From the NCBI GenBank assembly GCA_036397995.1, contig DASWHX010000182.1, positions 1 through 7,026 on the forward strand: a stretch of 7,026 nucleotides of DNA. The letters are read 5' to 3'. Position 1 is the first letter of the stretch, and each line of letters begins with the position of its first letter. A program made the translations under genes and the position numbers. Shown piece by piece: positions 1-6,889 of the stretch. The stretch is from DASWHX01 sp036397995. Lineage in GTDB: Bacteria > Bacteroidota > Bacteroidia > Cytophagales > Cyclobacteriaceae. The notes under the pieces are model-generated. The model made no database searches, was not told the origin of the DNA, and saw only the letters and a list, made by a program, of their open reading frames with translations.

Positions 1-567
1 CAGTGAACCTACCCTGCCCCGGGTTTGAAAGAGGCTTTCAGGTTTAGATTCGGTGTCCAACAGAGAAGCTGACCACACCTGATTGTTTCGCAAAAAAACT
101 ATCATGTCACTTTTTGGAGAAATAACCGGATAATCGGCTTCCGCAATCATCCTGGGTTCTCCACCTTCAAATGGGACAGCATAAATAGCAACTTTATCAG
201 GGAATGGGCGGAATTCCGGGTTTACCGGATCATCATCTCCCCAATTTGATCCATGATCTCCACCTCTGACAAATACGAGCCAATTTCCGTCTGCTGAAAT
301 TGAGAGGCTGGTAATTTCCTGGCCATCATCTTTATCATAATTAGTAACTTGTCTGGGTGAAAAGTCGGGTCCTTCGGCAACAAAGACATTCCGCTTCCCC
401 TGCATATCAAATGCCCAGGCAATTTTAGAACCTGACGATGACGAGGTTAAGCCGGTAGGAAAAGGGTATCCCTTTATGGCCGTCAGCTCAGATTCCTGGG
501 CAATGACTGAAATAGTTACAAAAAGTAAAGCAGTGAAATACACGGAGAGTTGTAAAAAAGTTTTCAT
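1..567 (-). CDS. Secreted beta-propeller protein, probable S9 family peptidase, N-terminal part (cut by window edge)
   Basis: Read from the ATG at 567-565, the frame stays open for 189 codons to the first base of the window, so only the N-terminus is present. Residues 1-24 form a signal peptide: basic start (MK), hydrophobic core, and a VIAQ-ES cleavage region typical of Bacteroidota, so the product is exported. After it come blade-like WD40/PD40 segments: residues 89-103 contain SISADGNWLVF, a form of the SPDGxxIxF propeller motif, and 149-165 contain a second, ISPKSDMIVFLRNNQVW. The acidic stretch GDHGSNWGDDDP at 104-114 is, as I recall, common in the propeller of secreted S9 (dipeptidyl-peptidase IV/acylaminoacyl-peptidase-like) enzymes. 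The catalytic alpha/beta-hydrolase domain would lie beyond the window, so peptidase activity is inferred from family resemblance; a TolB-like propeller joined to an amidohydrolase is the main alternative. The gene is divergent from the MG2/plug gene. Confidence 0.72.
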   Translation of the reverse strand, partial: MKTFLQLSVYFTALLFVTISVIAQESELTAIKGYPFPTGLTSSSSGSKIAWAFDMQGKRNVFVAEGPDFSPRQVTNYDKDDGQEITSLSISADGNWLVFVRGGDHGSNWGDDDPVNPEFRPFPDKVAIYAVPFEGGEPRMIAEADYPVISPKSDMIVFLRNNQVWSASLLDTESKPESLFQTRGRVGSL

Positions 568-800
568 GATGCGTTGGATTAAATGATTTAAGAAAATTTA
601 AGGATATTAATTTGAAAACAAAACTTAATTTTTACAACAGGAAAAAAATGTTCATATCACCTTATCTAAGTCTGTTCGTTGAAGATATCTCTCCTTTCAT
701 TGAATTCTTTTCAGGGAATCTTTCTATTTTATATCTTTATAACATAATACCAAATTCAAAATGATTGGATATTTTTACAGGCTTCAGAAGTAGTTCTACC
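568..800. other. AT-rich divergent intergenic region
   Basis: This gap separates two divergently transcribed genes and should hold both promoters. On the plus strand, TATCTTTA at 732-739 resembles the Bacteroidota -7 box (TAnnTTTG), but no TTG lies at the expected 19-21 bp upstream; the nearest is at 700-702. No convincing promoter was found on the minus strand, and neither start has a Shine-Dalgarno sequence, which is usual in this phylum. There is no RNA gene, repeat or strong hairpin. Confidence 0.5.
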
Positions 801-3233
801 ATGAGAATTCTAAAAGTTTTATCAATGACAATTTTGGTAATACTGATGTCTTTCATTCCACAGGAAGATTTTACTCTATTCCTAAAGGAAAAGCTTACGA
901 ACTATTCGCTGAATTATCCGCAGGAAAAAATTTACCTTCATTTTGACAGGGAAGAATATTTTTCAGGCGAAAATATCTGGTTCAAGGTTTATTTGCTGAA
1001 TGGAATTACACACAGGAAAGATTCATTGTCTCTGGTCGTTTATATAGATTTCATCGGTGACAGTTCAAAAGTAATTCAACAAAAAAGAATAAAAATAATA
1101 AAAGGCGTGGGGTACGGTAATTTTACTCTTGACAACACGAATGACTTCCAGCTGCTGACAGTGAAGGCTTATACTTCCTGGATGCGAAATTATAATCCTG
1201 AATTTTTCTTCGAGAAAAAATTACGGATTTATGGTTCTGCTCAACCAACATTTCCGGAAGTTAAATCTAACCATGACTTCCAATTATTACCTGAGGGTGG
1301 TTACCTTGTGTCAGGAGTTAATAATCACCTGGGATTCAAAGCTACCGATAAATTTGGGAATGGGATTGAATTCACTGGTCGAATAACAGAGGGGGTTAAT
1401 ACCATTACTGAGTTTGCTCCATCGCATGCAGGAATGGGATCAGTTTTTTTTAATCCTGAAAGAGGAAAGGAATATTATGCAGAAATAACCTTCCATGACG
1501 GAACTACTAGAAACATACAAATCGATAATATTCAGAATGATTATTTACTTCAGGTTGATAACTCTAAAATTGATTTTCTGAATTTAAAAATTCTTCTCTC
1601 CCCCGACTTTTATAAACCTTCAGAAACTGCCTGGGTGGTTATTCAGGCAAAGGGAGAAGTCTTCTTCATGGCACAAGCCAGGCTATCAAAAGAGGAGATT
1701 CAGATCCCGGTAGCAAAGTTTACTTTGCCGAAAGGGATTGTGCAATGCTCAATTTTCGATCAGGATGGAAGGCCAAAAGGGGAACGCCTGGTGTTTATTG
1801 ATAAGCCGGCCGAGAATACGATTGTGGTTGAAACAAATAAAACAATATACAAACCCAGGGAAGTGACTGAAGTAAAACTCACCTTATCCGATAACTCCGG
1901 AAGACCTGTTCAAGGTGATTTTTCCTTAACTGTATTTGATTTGGTTCAGGTAGATCCTGCTGGTGAATTTCATTTTAACATTTTTGATTACCTGATGCTC
2001 AATTCAGAGCTTTCCGGATATATTGAGAGTCCAGGATATTATTTCGATGATGAAAATAAAGATGCGGCCAAAGATCTGGATGTCTTACTTATGACCCAGG
2101 GATGGCGCCGGTTTGTTTGGGAAAAAATATTGAATGAAGAAAAACCCGCCTACACACATTTTATGGAGCAAGGATTCAGTATCACCGGAATCTTATTCAA
2201 TCAGAGAGGTAAAGTTTTGAGCGATGGTAGTATTTCTCTCTTTCTGGATGGTGACAAATCGGGATTTATGACTTCACTGGTAAATGAAAAAGGTGTTTTT
2301 GGCTTCTATGAACTTGACATATCAGATTCCACTGAGATTTATATCCAGGCAAAGGATGGTAAAGACCGACCTGATGTGACCATTAAATTAGATACTCTTT
2401 TTGTAGCGCCAAAATTTGAAATCACCGGCGTCTTTTTTCCGGACGATGAAAAATTAAAAACTCCTCTTGAAGACCTGGGATTTAAGCGAATGCAAATCCG
2501 CGAAGCGTTCGTACTTTCCGGCATGGATAGAGTTCTGGATGAAGTGGTTATCGAGGGGCAGCGATCCAAACCCAGGCTGGCCAGAAAGCAAAATCAACTC
2601 TATTCGGTTCCGGATAACCGGATAAACCTTGATGATTTGCCGGCACCCGGCGTATATAGAAATGTGTTTCAGATGTTGCAGGGCCGGATTGCCGGGGTTC
2701 AGATAACAGGCGATCCCCAGAATCCTGTTATTAATATCCGGGGAACGGGCCAGAATGGTACAACCTCAATTCAAAATAATGTTGACCCAATCATACTGGT
2801 TGATGGTGTTCAAACGGATGTGAGCATGGCGGCAACAATTCCAATGGCCAATGTGGAAACTGTGGACGTTATTAAAGGACTCTGGTCCTCCATGATATAT
2901 GGCGGCTCCGGTGGTATGATTGCTATTTATACTAAGCAGGGTAACATTACTGAGGCCAGACCTTTACCCGGTTTAACCAACTTTACGGCCAGGGGATATT
3001 CAATTAACAAAGAATATTACAAGCCCAATTATGCTGAAGAAAATGATCTTGCTGAACCGGATTATAGAGCTACTCTTCACTGGGAGCCAATGATCAGGAT
3101 TGATTCCTCCGGAACTTTTTCTCTGAAATATTTTAACAGCGATTTGGAAAACGAGATTCAAATTCAGGTAGAAGGAGTAACAGACTCCGGAGAACCGCTA
3201 ATTGCTGATTATCGTTACTTTATTAAAAAATGA
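801..3233 (+). CDS. MG2-domain protein with TonB-receptor plug domain and no beta-barrel
   Basis: This 810-residue protein belongs to a Bacteroidota family annotated as 'TonB-dependent receptor plug domain-containing protein'; its role is unknown. I chose ATG 801 because it starts a signal sequence directly (MRILKVLSMTILVILMSF). A TTG at 765 would add 12 polar residues before it. Domains in order: an MG2-like strand set at about 43-68 (KIYLHFDREEYFSGENIWFK), a second macroglobulin-like segment at about 341-380 (TIYKPREVTEVKLTL), a family signature LLMTQGWRRFVW at 429-440, a carboxypeptidase-regulatory-like segment around 460-530, and a SusC-type plug at about 608-715 (NVFQMLQGRIAGVQITG, then NIRG, ILVDGVQ and a variant SSMIYGGSGGMIAIYTKQG). 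Only about 95 residues follow, far too few for a 22-strand barrel; they resemble a final Ig-like domain (FNSDLENEIQIQVEG). It is exported, probably to the periplasm or outer membrane. A substrate-processing or adaptor role beside a SusC-like pore is speculation. Confidence 0.88.
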   Translation: MRILKVLSMTILVILMSFIPQEDFTLFLKEKLTNYSLNYPQEKIYLHFDREEYFSGENIWFKVYLLNGITHRKDSLSLVVYIDFIGDSSKVIQQKRIKIIKGVGYGNFTLDNTNDFQLLTVKAYTSWMRNYNPEFFFEKKLRIYGSAQPTFPEVKSNHDFQLLPEGGYLVSGVNNHLGFKATDKFGNGIEFTGRITEGVNTITEFAPSHAGMGSVFFNPERGKEYYAEITFHDGTTRNIQIDNIQNDYLLQVDNSKIDFLNLKILLSPDFYKPSETAWVVIQAKGEVFFMAQARLSKEEIQIPVAKFTLPKGIVQCSIFDQDGRPKGERLVFIDKPAENTIVVETNKTIYKPREVTEVKLTLSDNSGRPVQGDFSLTVFDLVQVDPAGEFHFNIFDYLMLNSELSGYIESPGYYFDDENKDAAKDLDVLLMTQGWRRFVWEKILNEEKPAYTHFMEQGFSITGILFNQRGKVLSDGSISLFLDGDKSGFMTSLVNEKGVFGFYELDISDSTEIYIQAKDGKDRPDVTIKLDTLFVAPKFEITGVFFPDDEKLKTPLEDLGFKRMQIREAFVLSGMDRVLDEVVIEGQRSKPRLARKQNQLYSVPDNRINLDDLPAPGVYRNVFQMLQGRIAGVQITGDPQNPVINIRGTGQNGTTSIQNNVDPIILVDGVQTDVSMAATIPMANVETVDVIKGLWSSMIYGGSGGMIAIYTKQGNITEARPLPGLTNFTARGYSINKEYYKPNYAEENDLAEPDYRATLHWEPMIRIDSSGTFSLKYFNSDLENEIQIQVEGVTDSGEPLIADYRYFIKK

Positions 3234-3346
3234 ATTTCCCAAACCACATTCCGGAAATCAGTATATCAAAATTAGAAGAATTCTCTGGATTTACTTTTAT
3301 GAGCCGTATCTAAGCTCGATTTTAGCATATTGAAAAACCATAGTGT

Positions 3347-4474
3347 ATGAACTTAACCAAAGTAATTTTTACCGCCACTACATTTTTAGCCGCAATATCC
3401 TGCACTTCAATAACCAGGGAAGCCAACTCTGAAACTGTTCCGGTTCCGAAAAATGTTATTTTGATAATTGGAGATGGCACCGGGCTTTCACAAATTTCCT
3501 CCGCTTTTTTTTATAAGGAGTCAGCACCAAATTATGGTCGGTTCAGGCATATTGGCTTAATTAAAACTTCAAGCAGCAGGCAAAAAATTACAGATTCAGC
3601 TGCCGGCGCTACAGCGTTTGCAAGCGGAGTGAAAACCTATAATGGTGCCATCGGTGTTGCTGATGATTCAACTTCTGTTGAAACGATAGTAGAAATAGCC
3701 TCAAGAAGAAATATTCAAACCGGGGTCATTGCCACCAGTTCAATTACCCATGCTACTCCAGCTTGTTTTTACGCACACGTGCCAAATCGAGGACAAGCTG
3801 AAAATATTGCGGCGGACATGGTTAAATCAGAAATTGATTTCCTAGCGGGAGGTGGACTGAGATATTTTGTGCGTAGAAGAGATTCCAGAAACCTTTTGCG
3901 GGAATTGCAGGAAAAGGGATTTGGGATTGATACTGTCAATTTAAGTTCTTTCACGATGCTTAATTCCGGGGCAAAACTTGGATACCTCCTTGCCGATGAT
4001 GCAATGTCTCCTGTATTGGAAGGTCGAGGCAATTTTTTGCCAAATGCTACCGATTTGGGGATCCAGTTCTTAAATAAAAATAACGCGAATTTCTTCTTAA
4101 TGGTAGAAGGTTCCCAGGTTGACTGGGGAGGACATTCTAATAACGCTGACTATTTAATTACCGAACTCCTTGATATGGATGATGCCATTGGCAAAGCACT
4201 CGATTTTGCAGAAAAAAATGGAGAAACTCTAGTCATAGTTACCGGAGATCATGAAACTGGCGGGTATACGCTTTCATCCACTCTAAAGAAAACTGAAAGT
4301 GGCAGGGAATATTCAGATTACAATGAAATTACCGGAACCTTTTCTACGGATGGCCATTCTGGCGCGTTGATCCCTGTTTTTGCTTTTGGACCTGGATCAG
4401 AAGAATTTGCGGGAGTGTATGAAAATACAGAGATCTTTCATAAGATCATGAAGTTGACCGGTTGGAATAAATAA
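3347..4474 (+). CDS. Alkaline phosphatase lipoprotein, TAB5-like (PhoA superfamily)
   Basis: This is a metal-dependent phosphomonoesterase that releases phosphate from organic phosphates outside the cytoplasm. The 375-residue product starts with a lipoprotein signal (hydrophobic core, then LAAISC; lipidated Cys19). Catalytic residues are visible by comparison with E. coli PhoA: Asp43 (IGDG), nucleophile Ser84 in TDSAAGATA, Arg148 (AHVPNRG), Asp259 and His263 in VEGSQVDWGGHSNN for Zn1, Asp301-His302 (GDHETGG) and His337 (TDGHSG). Thr137 and Glu254 complete the third metal site. E. coli Asp153 and Lys328 are replaced by His135 and Trp260, the same residues at the same numbers as I recall for the psychrophilic phosphatase of Antarctic strain TAB5, also 375 residues long. 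The protein looks full length and active. It follows the MG2/plug gene by 113 bp on the same strand, so co-transcription is possible but not shown. No Pho-box-like site was recognised. Confidence 0.96.
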   Translation: MNLTKVIFTATTFLAAISCTSITREANSETVPVPKNVILIIGDGTGLSQISSAFFYKESAPNYGRFRHIGLIKTSSSRQKITDSAAGATAFASGVKTYNGAIGVADDSTSVETIVEIASRRNIQTGVIATSSITHATPACFYAHVPNRGQAENIAADMVKSEIDFLAGGGLRYFVRRRDSRNLLRELQEKGFGIDTVNLSSFTMLNSGAKLGYLLADDAMSPVLEGRGNFLPNATDLGIQFLNKNNANFFLMVEGSQVDWGGHSNNADYLITELLDMDDAIGKALDFAEKNGETLVIVTGDHETGGYTLSSTLKKTESGREYSDYNEITGTFSTDGHSGALIPVFAFGPGSEEFAGVYENTEIFHKIMKLTGWNK

Positions 4475-4551
4475 GACACCTTTGGCAGGAAAATACTCTA
4501 TGATATAACTATATTGATTCCCGGAGAAATTTACTCGCAATCTAAATTCTT

Positions 4552-5775
4552 TCAGGTCTTCTGACGTTTCTTCTTTGTAGAAGGAAATAATACATTATTC
4601 AGAATTAGTCTGTATCCCGGCGAATTGGGAAACATACTCAAATCGGTAGGTTGGCCATTCCTTCCTCTTGAATTTCTTTTTTCCGGATCATGCCCACTAT
4701 AGTAGCTCCAATGTCCATTGCCAAGTTCTCCGTATAAATAGCGAACATTTCCGTTTGCATTATTTTCTCCCAAAATAAGTGCGGAAGACTTTACGGTTTG
4801 TTTGCTGAATGCGGTAGTCAATCCGGAAAATTCCTGAATAATATGTTCATGATTCTGGGTAAGGATTGCCGGGACCACATCCCATTTAGCAGAGAATTCA
4901 AAAATAGAAAAATAGCTAAGTTTCCGGTTCCAGTCCCTGCTAACATTAATATCAGAAAATCTTCTGCTATACCCATCTTCAAGAGTAAAATTTGTAAAAG
5001 CCAGGGTTTTGGTATAATCGAGTTCATACCTTACAATCCCATTTGTAAATGGACTAATTTCCAATTCCTCCGCTGAAAGCGCCAAATCAAACGTCTCCGC
5101 TCCGGAACACATGGCAAATAGATACCCGCCACCCGCCAGAAATGATTTTATTTTCAAAGCAACATCTTTCTTCATATCCGTAACTGAGGCATATCCCAAG
5201 CTTTGAGCATTCATTTTTTGCATCTCCCCTTCCATAATGTTAGACCAGCGCCAGTTAAATTTATCCACTTGTCCGGTAAAATCCTCATGATGCAAATGCA
5301 ACCAGTCGTAAAGAACCAGCTCATCATCCAAAACTTCATTATCATAAATAATATCATAAGGAATTTCTGCATAGTCCAGAACCAGCAATACGGCATCGGT
5401 TTCATCTTCAATCAAATCATTTCTGGGAGAATAAACGGCAATTTTTGGAGCTCTTCCCATCCGGACCAAGTTCATATTTACAGAAGGACTTGCTACTTTC
5501 GCAAGAATCGAATTGGTCTGCGGATCAGAAATTACTTCGTAGGAAACTCCCCTTACTCTGCATTCCGTTTCAATTCCTTTCGAGTATTGCATCAGAAAAC
5601 TGCCATCACGGTAGTTCAGCAGCCAGTCGACCGGCACATCATTTTGCAGCGAATAATATGCGATCCCGTACGCCTTTAGGTGATTTTGCTGAAATTCATC
5701 CATGGGGATAAGGATTGAAGATGCACCAGAAAAATAAGGAAAAGCACAACAAAGAAACGTCAACCATCTTCTCAT
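4552..5775 (-). CDS. Exported protein of the 'asparagine synthetase B' family (Bacteroidota), function unknown
   Basis: The 407-residue product matches a Bacteroidota family whose database name, 'asparagine synthetase B', is not supported here: it lacks the N-terminal nucleophile Cys2 and the ATP-binding SGGxDS loop of AsnB. ATG 5775 is chosen over GTG 5793 because it gives a tight signal peptide, MRRWLTFLCCAFPYFSGAS. Family landmarks are IPMDEFQQNHLKAYGIAYY (about 23-41), VDWLLNYRDGSF (49-60), APKIAVYSP (109-117), YDWLHLHHEDFTGQ (156-169), GGGYLFAMCSGAETFDLAL (215-233) and YYSGHDPE (358-365). The AMCSG turn after a hydrophobic strand looks like a class I glutamine-amidotransferase nucleophile elbow, with Cys223 as a candidate reactive residue, and the segment from 109 suggests a Rossmann-like start. 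The C-terminus is basic (KKKRQK). It converges with the phosphatase gene (77 bp apart), and its start lies 78 bp from the repeat block. The activity and substrate are unknown. Confidence 0.8.
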   Translation of the reverse strand: MRRWLTFLCCAFPYFSGASSILIPMDEFQQNHLKAYGIAYYSLQNDVPVDWLLNYRDGSFLMQYSKGIETECRVRGVSYEVISDPQTNSILAKVASPSVNMNLVRMGRAPKIAVYSPRNDLIEDETDAVLLVLDYAEIPYDIIYDNEVLDDELVLYDWLHLHHEDFTGQVDKFNWRWSNIMEGEMQKMNAQSLGYASVTDMKKDVALKIKSFLAGGGYLFAMCSGAETFDLALSAEELEISPFTNGIVRYELDYTKTLAFTNFTLEDGYSRRFSDINVSRDWNRKLSYFSIFEFSAKWDVVPAILTQNHEHIIQEFSGLTTAFSKQTVKSSALILGENNANGNVRYLYGELGNGHWSYYSGHDPEKRNSRGRNGQPTDLSMFPNSPGYRLILNNVLFPSTKKKRQKT

Positions 5776-5950
5776 GGGCAAAGCTTTTAACACTAACTAA
5801 ATTTCCTCAATTTTCAAAGGAAAAGCAATCTCCAAGCAGATTTTAACCTTGAACCCTTCGGGCGGGGATGAGTAAGTTTGATTTCTAACTCTCCCGCCCT
5901 TCGAACACACCGCTCTATATTAAGAAAGTGCCCGCGGGTGAGCAAGTTTT

Positions 5951-6034
5951 CTTACTCCCCACCCTTCGGGCACCCCGCTTTTTTAAGGGAGGGACCGCTC
6001 TATTAAGAAAGTAGCCGGGGGTGAGCAAGTTATT
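5951..6034. repeat. Composite repeat unit with two centres
   Basis: This unit is about 84 bp rather than 63-67. It contains two successive centres, CCGCTTTTTTAAGGGAGGG at about 5975-5993 and CCGCTCTATTAAGAAAGT at 5995-6012, between one left end and one right end. It also starts with CTTACTCCCC instead of CTAACTCTCC. The simplest reading is two units fused by an internal deletion. Confidence 0.6.
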
Positions 6035-6158
6035 TCTAACTCTCCCAGCCTTCGAACACACCGCTCTTTTAAGAGAGGGGTCGGGGGTGAGCAAGTTTTC
6101 TAACTCTCCCGCCCTTCGGGCACACCGCTCTATTAAGAAAGTGGCCGGGGGTGAGTAA
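6032..6158. repeat. Left copy of a 127-bp perfect direct repeat (two units)
   Basis: These 127 bp, covering the units starting at 6036 and 6100, recur without a mismatch at 6886-7012, offset by 854 bp, on the other side of the nuclease gene. Other unit pairs in the arrays differ at several positions, so this pair reflects recent duplication, gene conversion or recombination. Confidence 0.93.
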
Positions 6159-6186
6159 GTTTTCTAACTCTCCCGCCCTTCGGGCA

Positions 6187-6206
6187 CCCTCTCTTTTAAG
6201 AGAGGG
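6187..6206. repeat. Intact hairpin in the unit starting at 6164
   Basis: CCCTCTCTT-TT-AAGAGAGGG is a perfect 9-bp stem with a 2-base spacer. It is identical to the hairpin at 6381-6400 next to the nuclease gene. There is no following T-run that would make it a standard terminator. Confidence 0.8.
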
Positions 6207-6380
6207 GCCGGGGGTGAGCAAGTTTTCTAACTCTCCCGCCCTTCGAACACACCGCTCTATTAAGAAAGTGCCCGGGGGTGAGCAAGTTTTCTAACTCTCC
6301 CGCCCTTCGGGCACACCGTTCTATTAAGAAAGTGCCCGGGGGTGAGTAAGTTGATTTCTAACTCTCCTGCCCTTCGGGCA

Positions 6381-6400
6381 CCCTCTCTTTTAAGAGAGGG
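6381..6400. repeat. Intact hairpin in the unit just before the nuclease gene
   Basis: This is a perfect 9-bp stem (CCCTCTCTT with AAGAGAGGG, TT between) in the last left-hand unit. It ends 35 bp before the GTG start of the nuclease gene. The only other units with a fully intact stem are those starting at 6164 and 6783. Confidence 0.85.
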
Positions 6401-6435
6401 GCCGGGGGTGAGTCAAAAATACCTAACTTTAAAAT

Positions 6436-6786
6436 GTGAAAAGAGCCATTGAATTAGCACGGGAGTTAAGAAGGAATCAAACTCAAGAAGAGAAAAAATT
6501 GTGGAATATTCTCAGAAACAGAAAATTCCTTGGGAAGAAGTTTGTGAGACAGCACCCCGTCTATTATCAATCGATTTCAGGATCCAATTTCTTTCTAGTT
6601 GATTTCTATTGTCATGAAAAAAAACTTGTAGTAGAAATTGATGGTGGATATCATGATTTTCAAAAAGATTTCGATCAAAATCGCGATCAAATACTAAAAG
6701 CAATGGGATTGATCGTATTAAGAATCAGGAATTCGGAGTTTGATGACATTGCTAATGTTCTGGAAAAAATTGGGAAATATTGCTAA
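6436..6786 (+). CDS. DUF559 (Vsr-like) nuclease-family protein
   Basis: This 116-residue protein matches the DUF559 family, small proteins with a fold related to very-short-patch-repair and PD-(D/E)XK endonucleases; most have no assigned function. Visible family features are the N-terminal helix AIELARELRRNQTQEEKKLW (4-23), LGKKFVRQHPV (32-42), LVDFYC with Asp56, KLVVEIDGGYH with Glu67, Asp69 and His73, the DQNRDQILKAMG segment (80-91) and VLRIRNSEF (94-102) with Arg97. Length is normal for the family, so it looks intact. The start is GTG at 6436: an in-frame stop at 6430-6432 excludes anything further upstream, and the overlapping ATG at 6434 runs straight into TGA. No Shine-Dalgarno site is seen. 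The TAA stop at 6784-6786 lies within the CTAACTCTCC start of the right-hand repeats. DNA cleavage, and the repeats as target, are inference. Confidence 0.88.
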   Translation: MKRAIELARELRRNQTQEEKKLWNILRNRKFLGKKFVRQHPVYYQSISGSNFFLVDFYCHEKKLVVEIDGGYHDFQKDFDQNRDQILKAMGLIVLRIRNSEFDDIANVLEKIGKYC

Positions 6787-6806
6787 CTCTCCCCGCCCTT
6801 CGGGCA

Positions 6807-6828
6807 CCCCTCTCTTTTTAGAGAGGGG
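6807..6828. repeat. Intact hairpin directly downstream of the nuclease gene
   Basis: CCCCTCTCT-TTTT-AGAGAGGGG is a perfect 9-bp stem with a 4-base loop, 21 bp after the nuclease stop codon. It could fold in the transcript and limit read-through or protect the 3' end, but it lacks a T-tract, so I call it a repeat hairpin and not a terminator. Confidence 0.8.
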
Positions 6829-6850
6829 CTGGGGGTGAGTACCTTGATTT

Positions 6851-6889
6851 CTAACTCTCCCTCCCTTCGAACGTGAGTAAGTTTGATTT
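6851..6889. repeat. Deleted repeat unit (39 bp)
   Basis: This unit goes from CTAACTCTCCCTCCCTTCGAAC straight to GTGAGTAAGTTTGATTT. The whole centre and the GGCCGGGG arm are missing, so it keeps the two ends but cannot form the central hairpin. The fragment at 5854-5884 has a similar loss. Confidence 0.75.

Larger units (their letters stand above)
5854..6413. repeat. Left array: about nine tandem palindromic units, mostly 63-67 bp
   Basis: Units begin with CTAACTCTCC and end in GGGGGTGAG(T/C)AAGTTTT. After a fragment at 5854-5884, starts lie at 5885, 5951 (divergent, CTTACTCC), 6036, 6100, 6164, 6227, 6291 and 6358. Each unit has imperfect complementary ends (ACTCTCCCGCC against GGCCGGGGGTGAGT), a small GCCCTTCGGGC hairpin and a central TTAAG-containing palindrome. 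Two variable positions recur: TTCGGG or TTCGAA in the small hairpin, and an intact centre (CCTCTCTTTTAAGAGAGG) or a disrupted one (CCGCTCTATTAAGAAAGT). Units abut with no unique spacers, so this is not CRISPR. The junction AGTTTTCTAACT is itself a short hairpin. Confidence 0.93.

Noticed and set aside
700..739. Bacteroidota-type promoter (TTG at 700-702 with TATCTTTA at 732-739)
   Set aside because: The spacing is 29 bp instead of about 19-21 and the last base of the -7 box is wrong, so it is not called as a promoter.
761..793. Short leader frame ATG...TAG (10 codons plus stop) ahead of the MG2/plug gene
   Set aside because: It overlaps the alternative TTG start and has no regulatory signature or run of one amino acid. 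It is most likely chance.
4475..4551. Bidirectional terminator between the convergent phosphatase and 'asparagine synthetase B'-family genes
   Set aside because: The gap has no convincing GC stem followed by a T-run on either strand.
5203..5679. A 158-codon plus-strand reading frame
   Set aside because: It lies wholly antisense to the well-supported 407-residue gene and has no recognisable motif or signal.
4552..5775. Calling the minus-strand gene asnB
   Set aside because: The family name exists in databases, but none of the AsnB catalytic motifs is present in the translated sequence.
5854..6413. CRISPR array
   Set aside because: The 63-67 bp units abut directly and are similar along their whole length. 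There are no unique spacers of even length and no cas genes.
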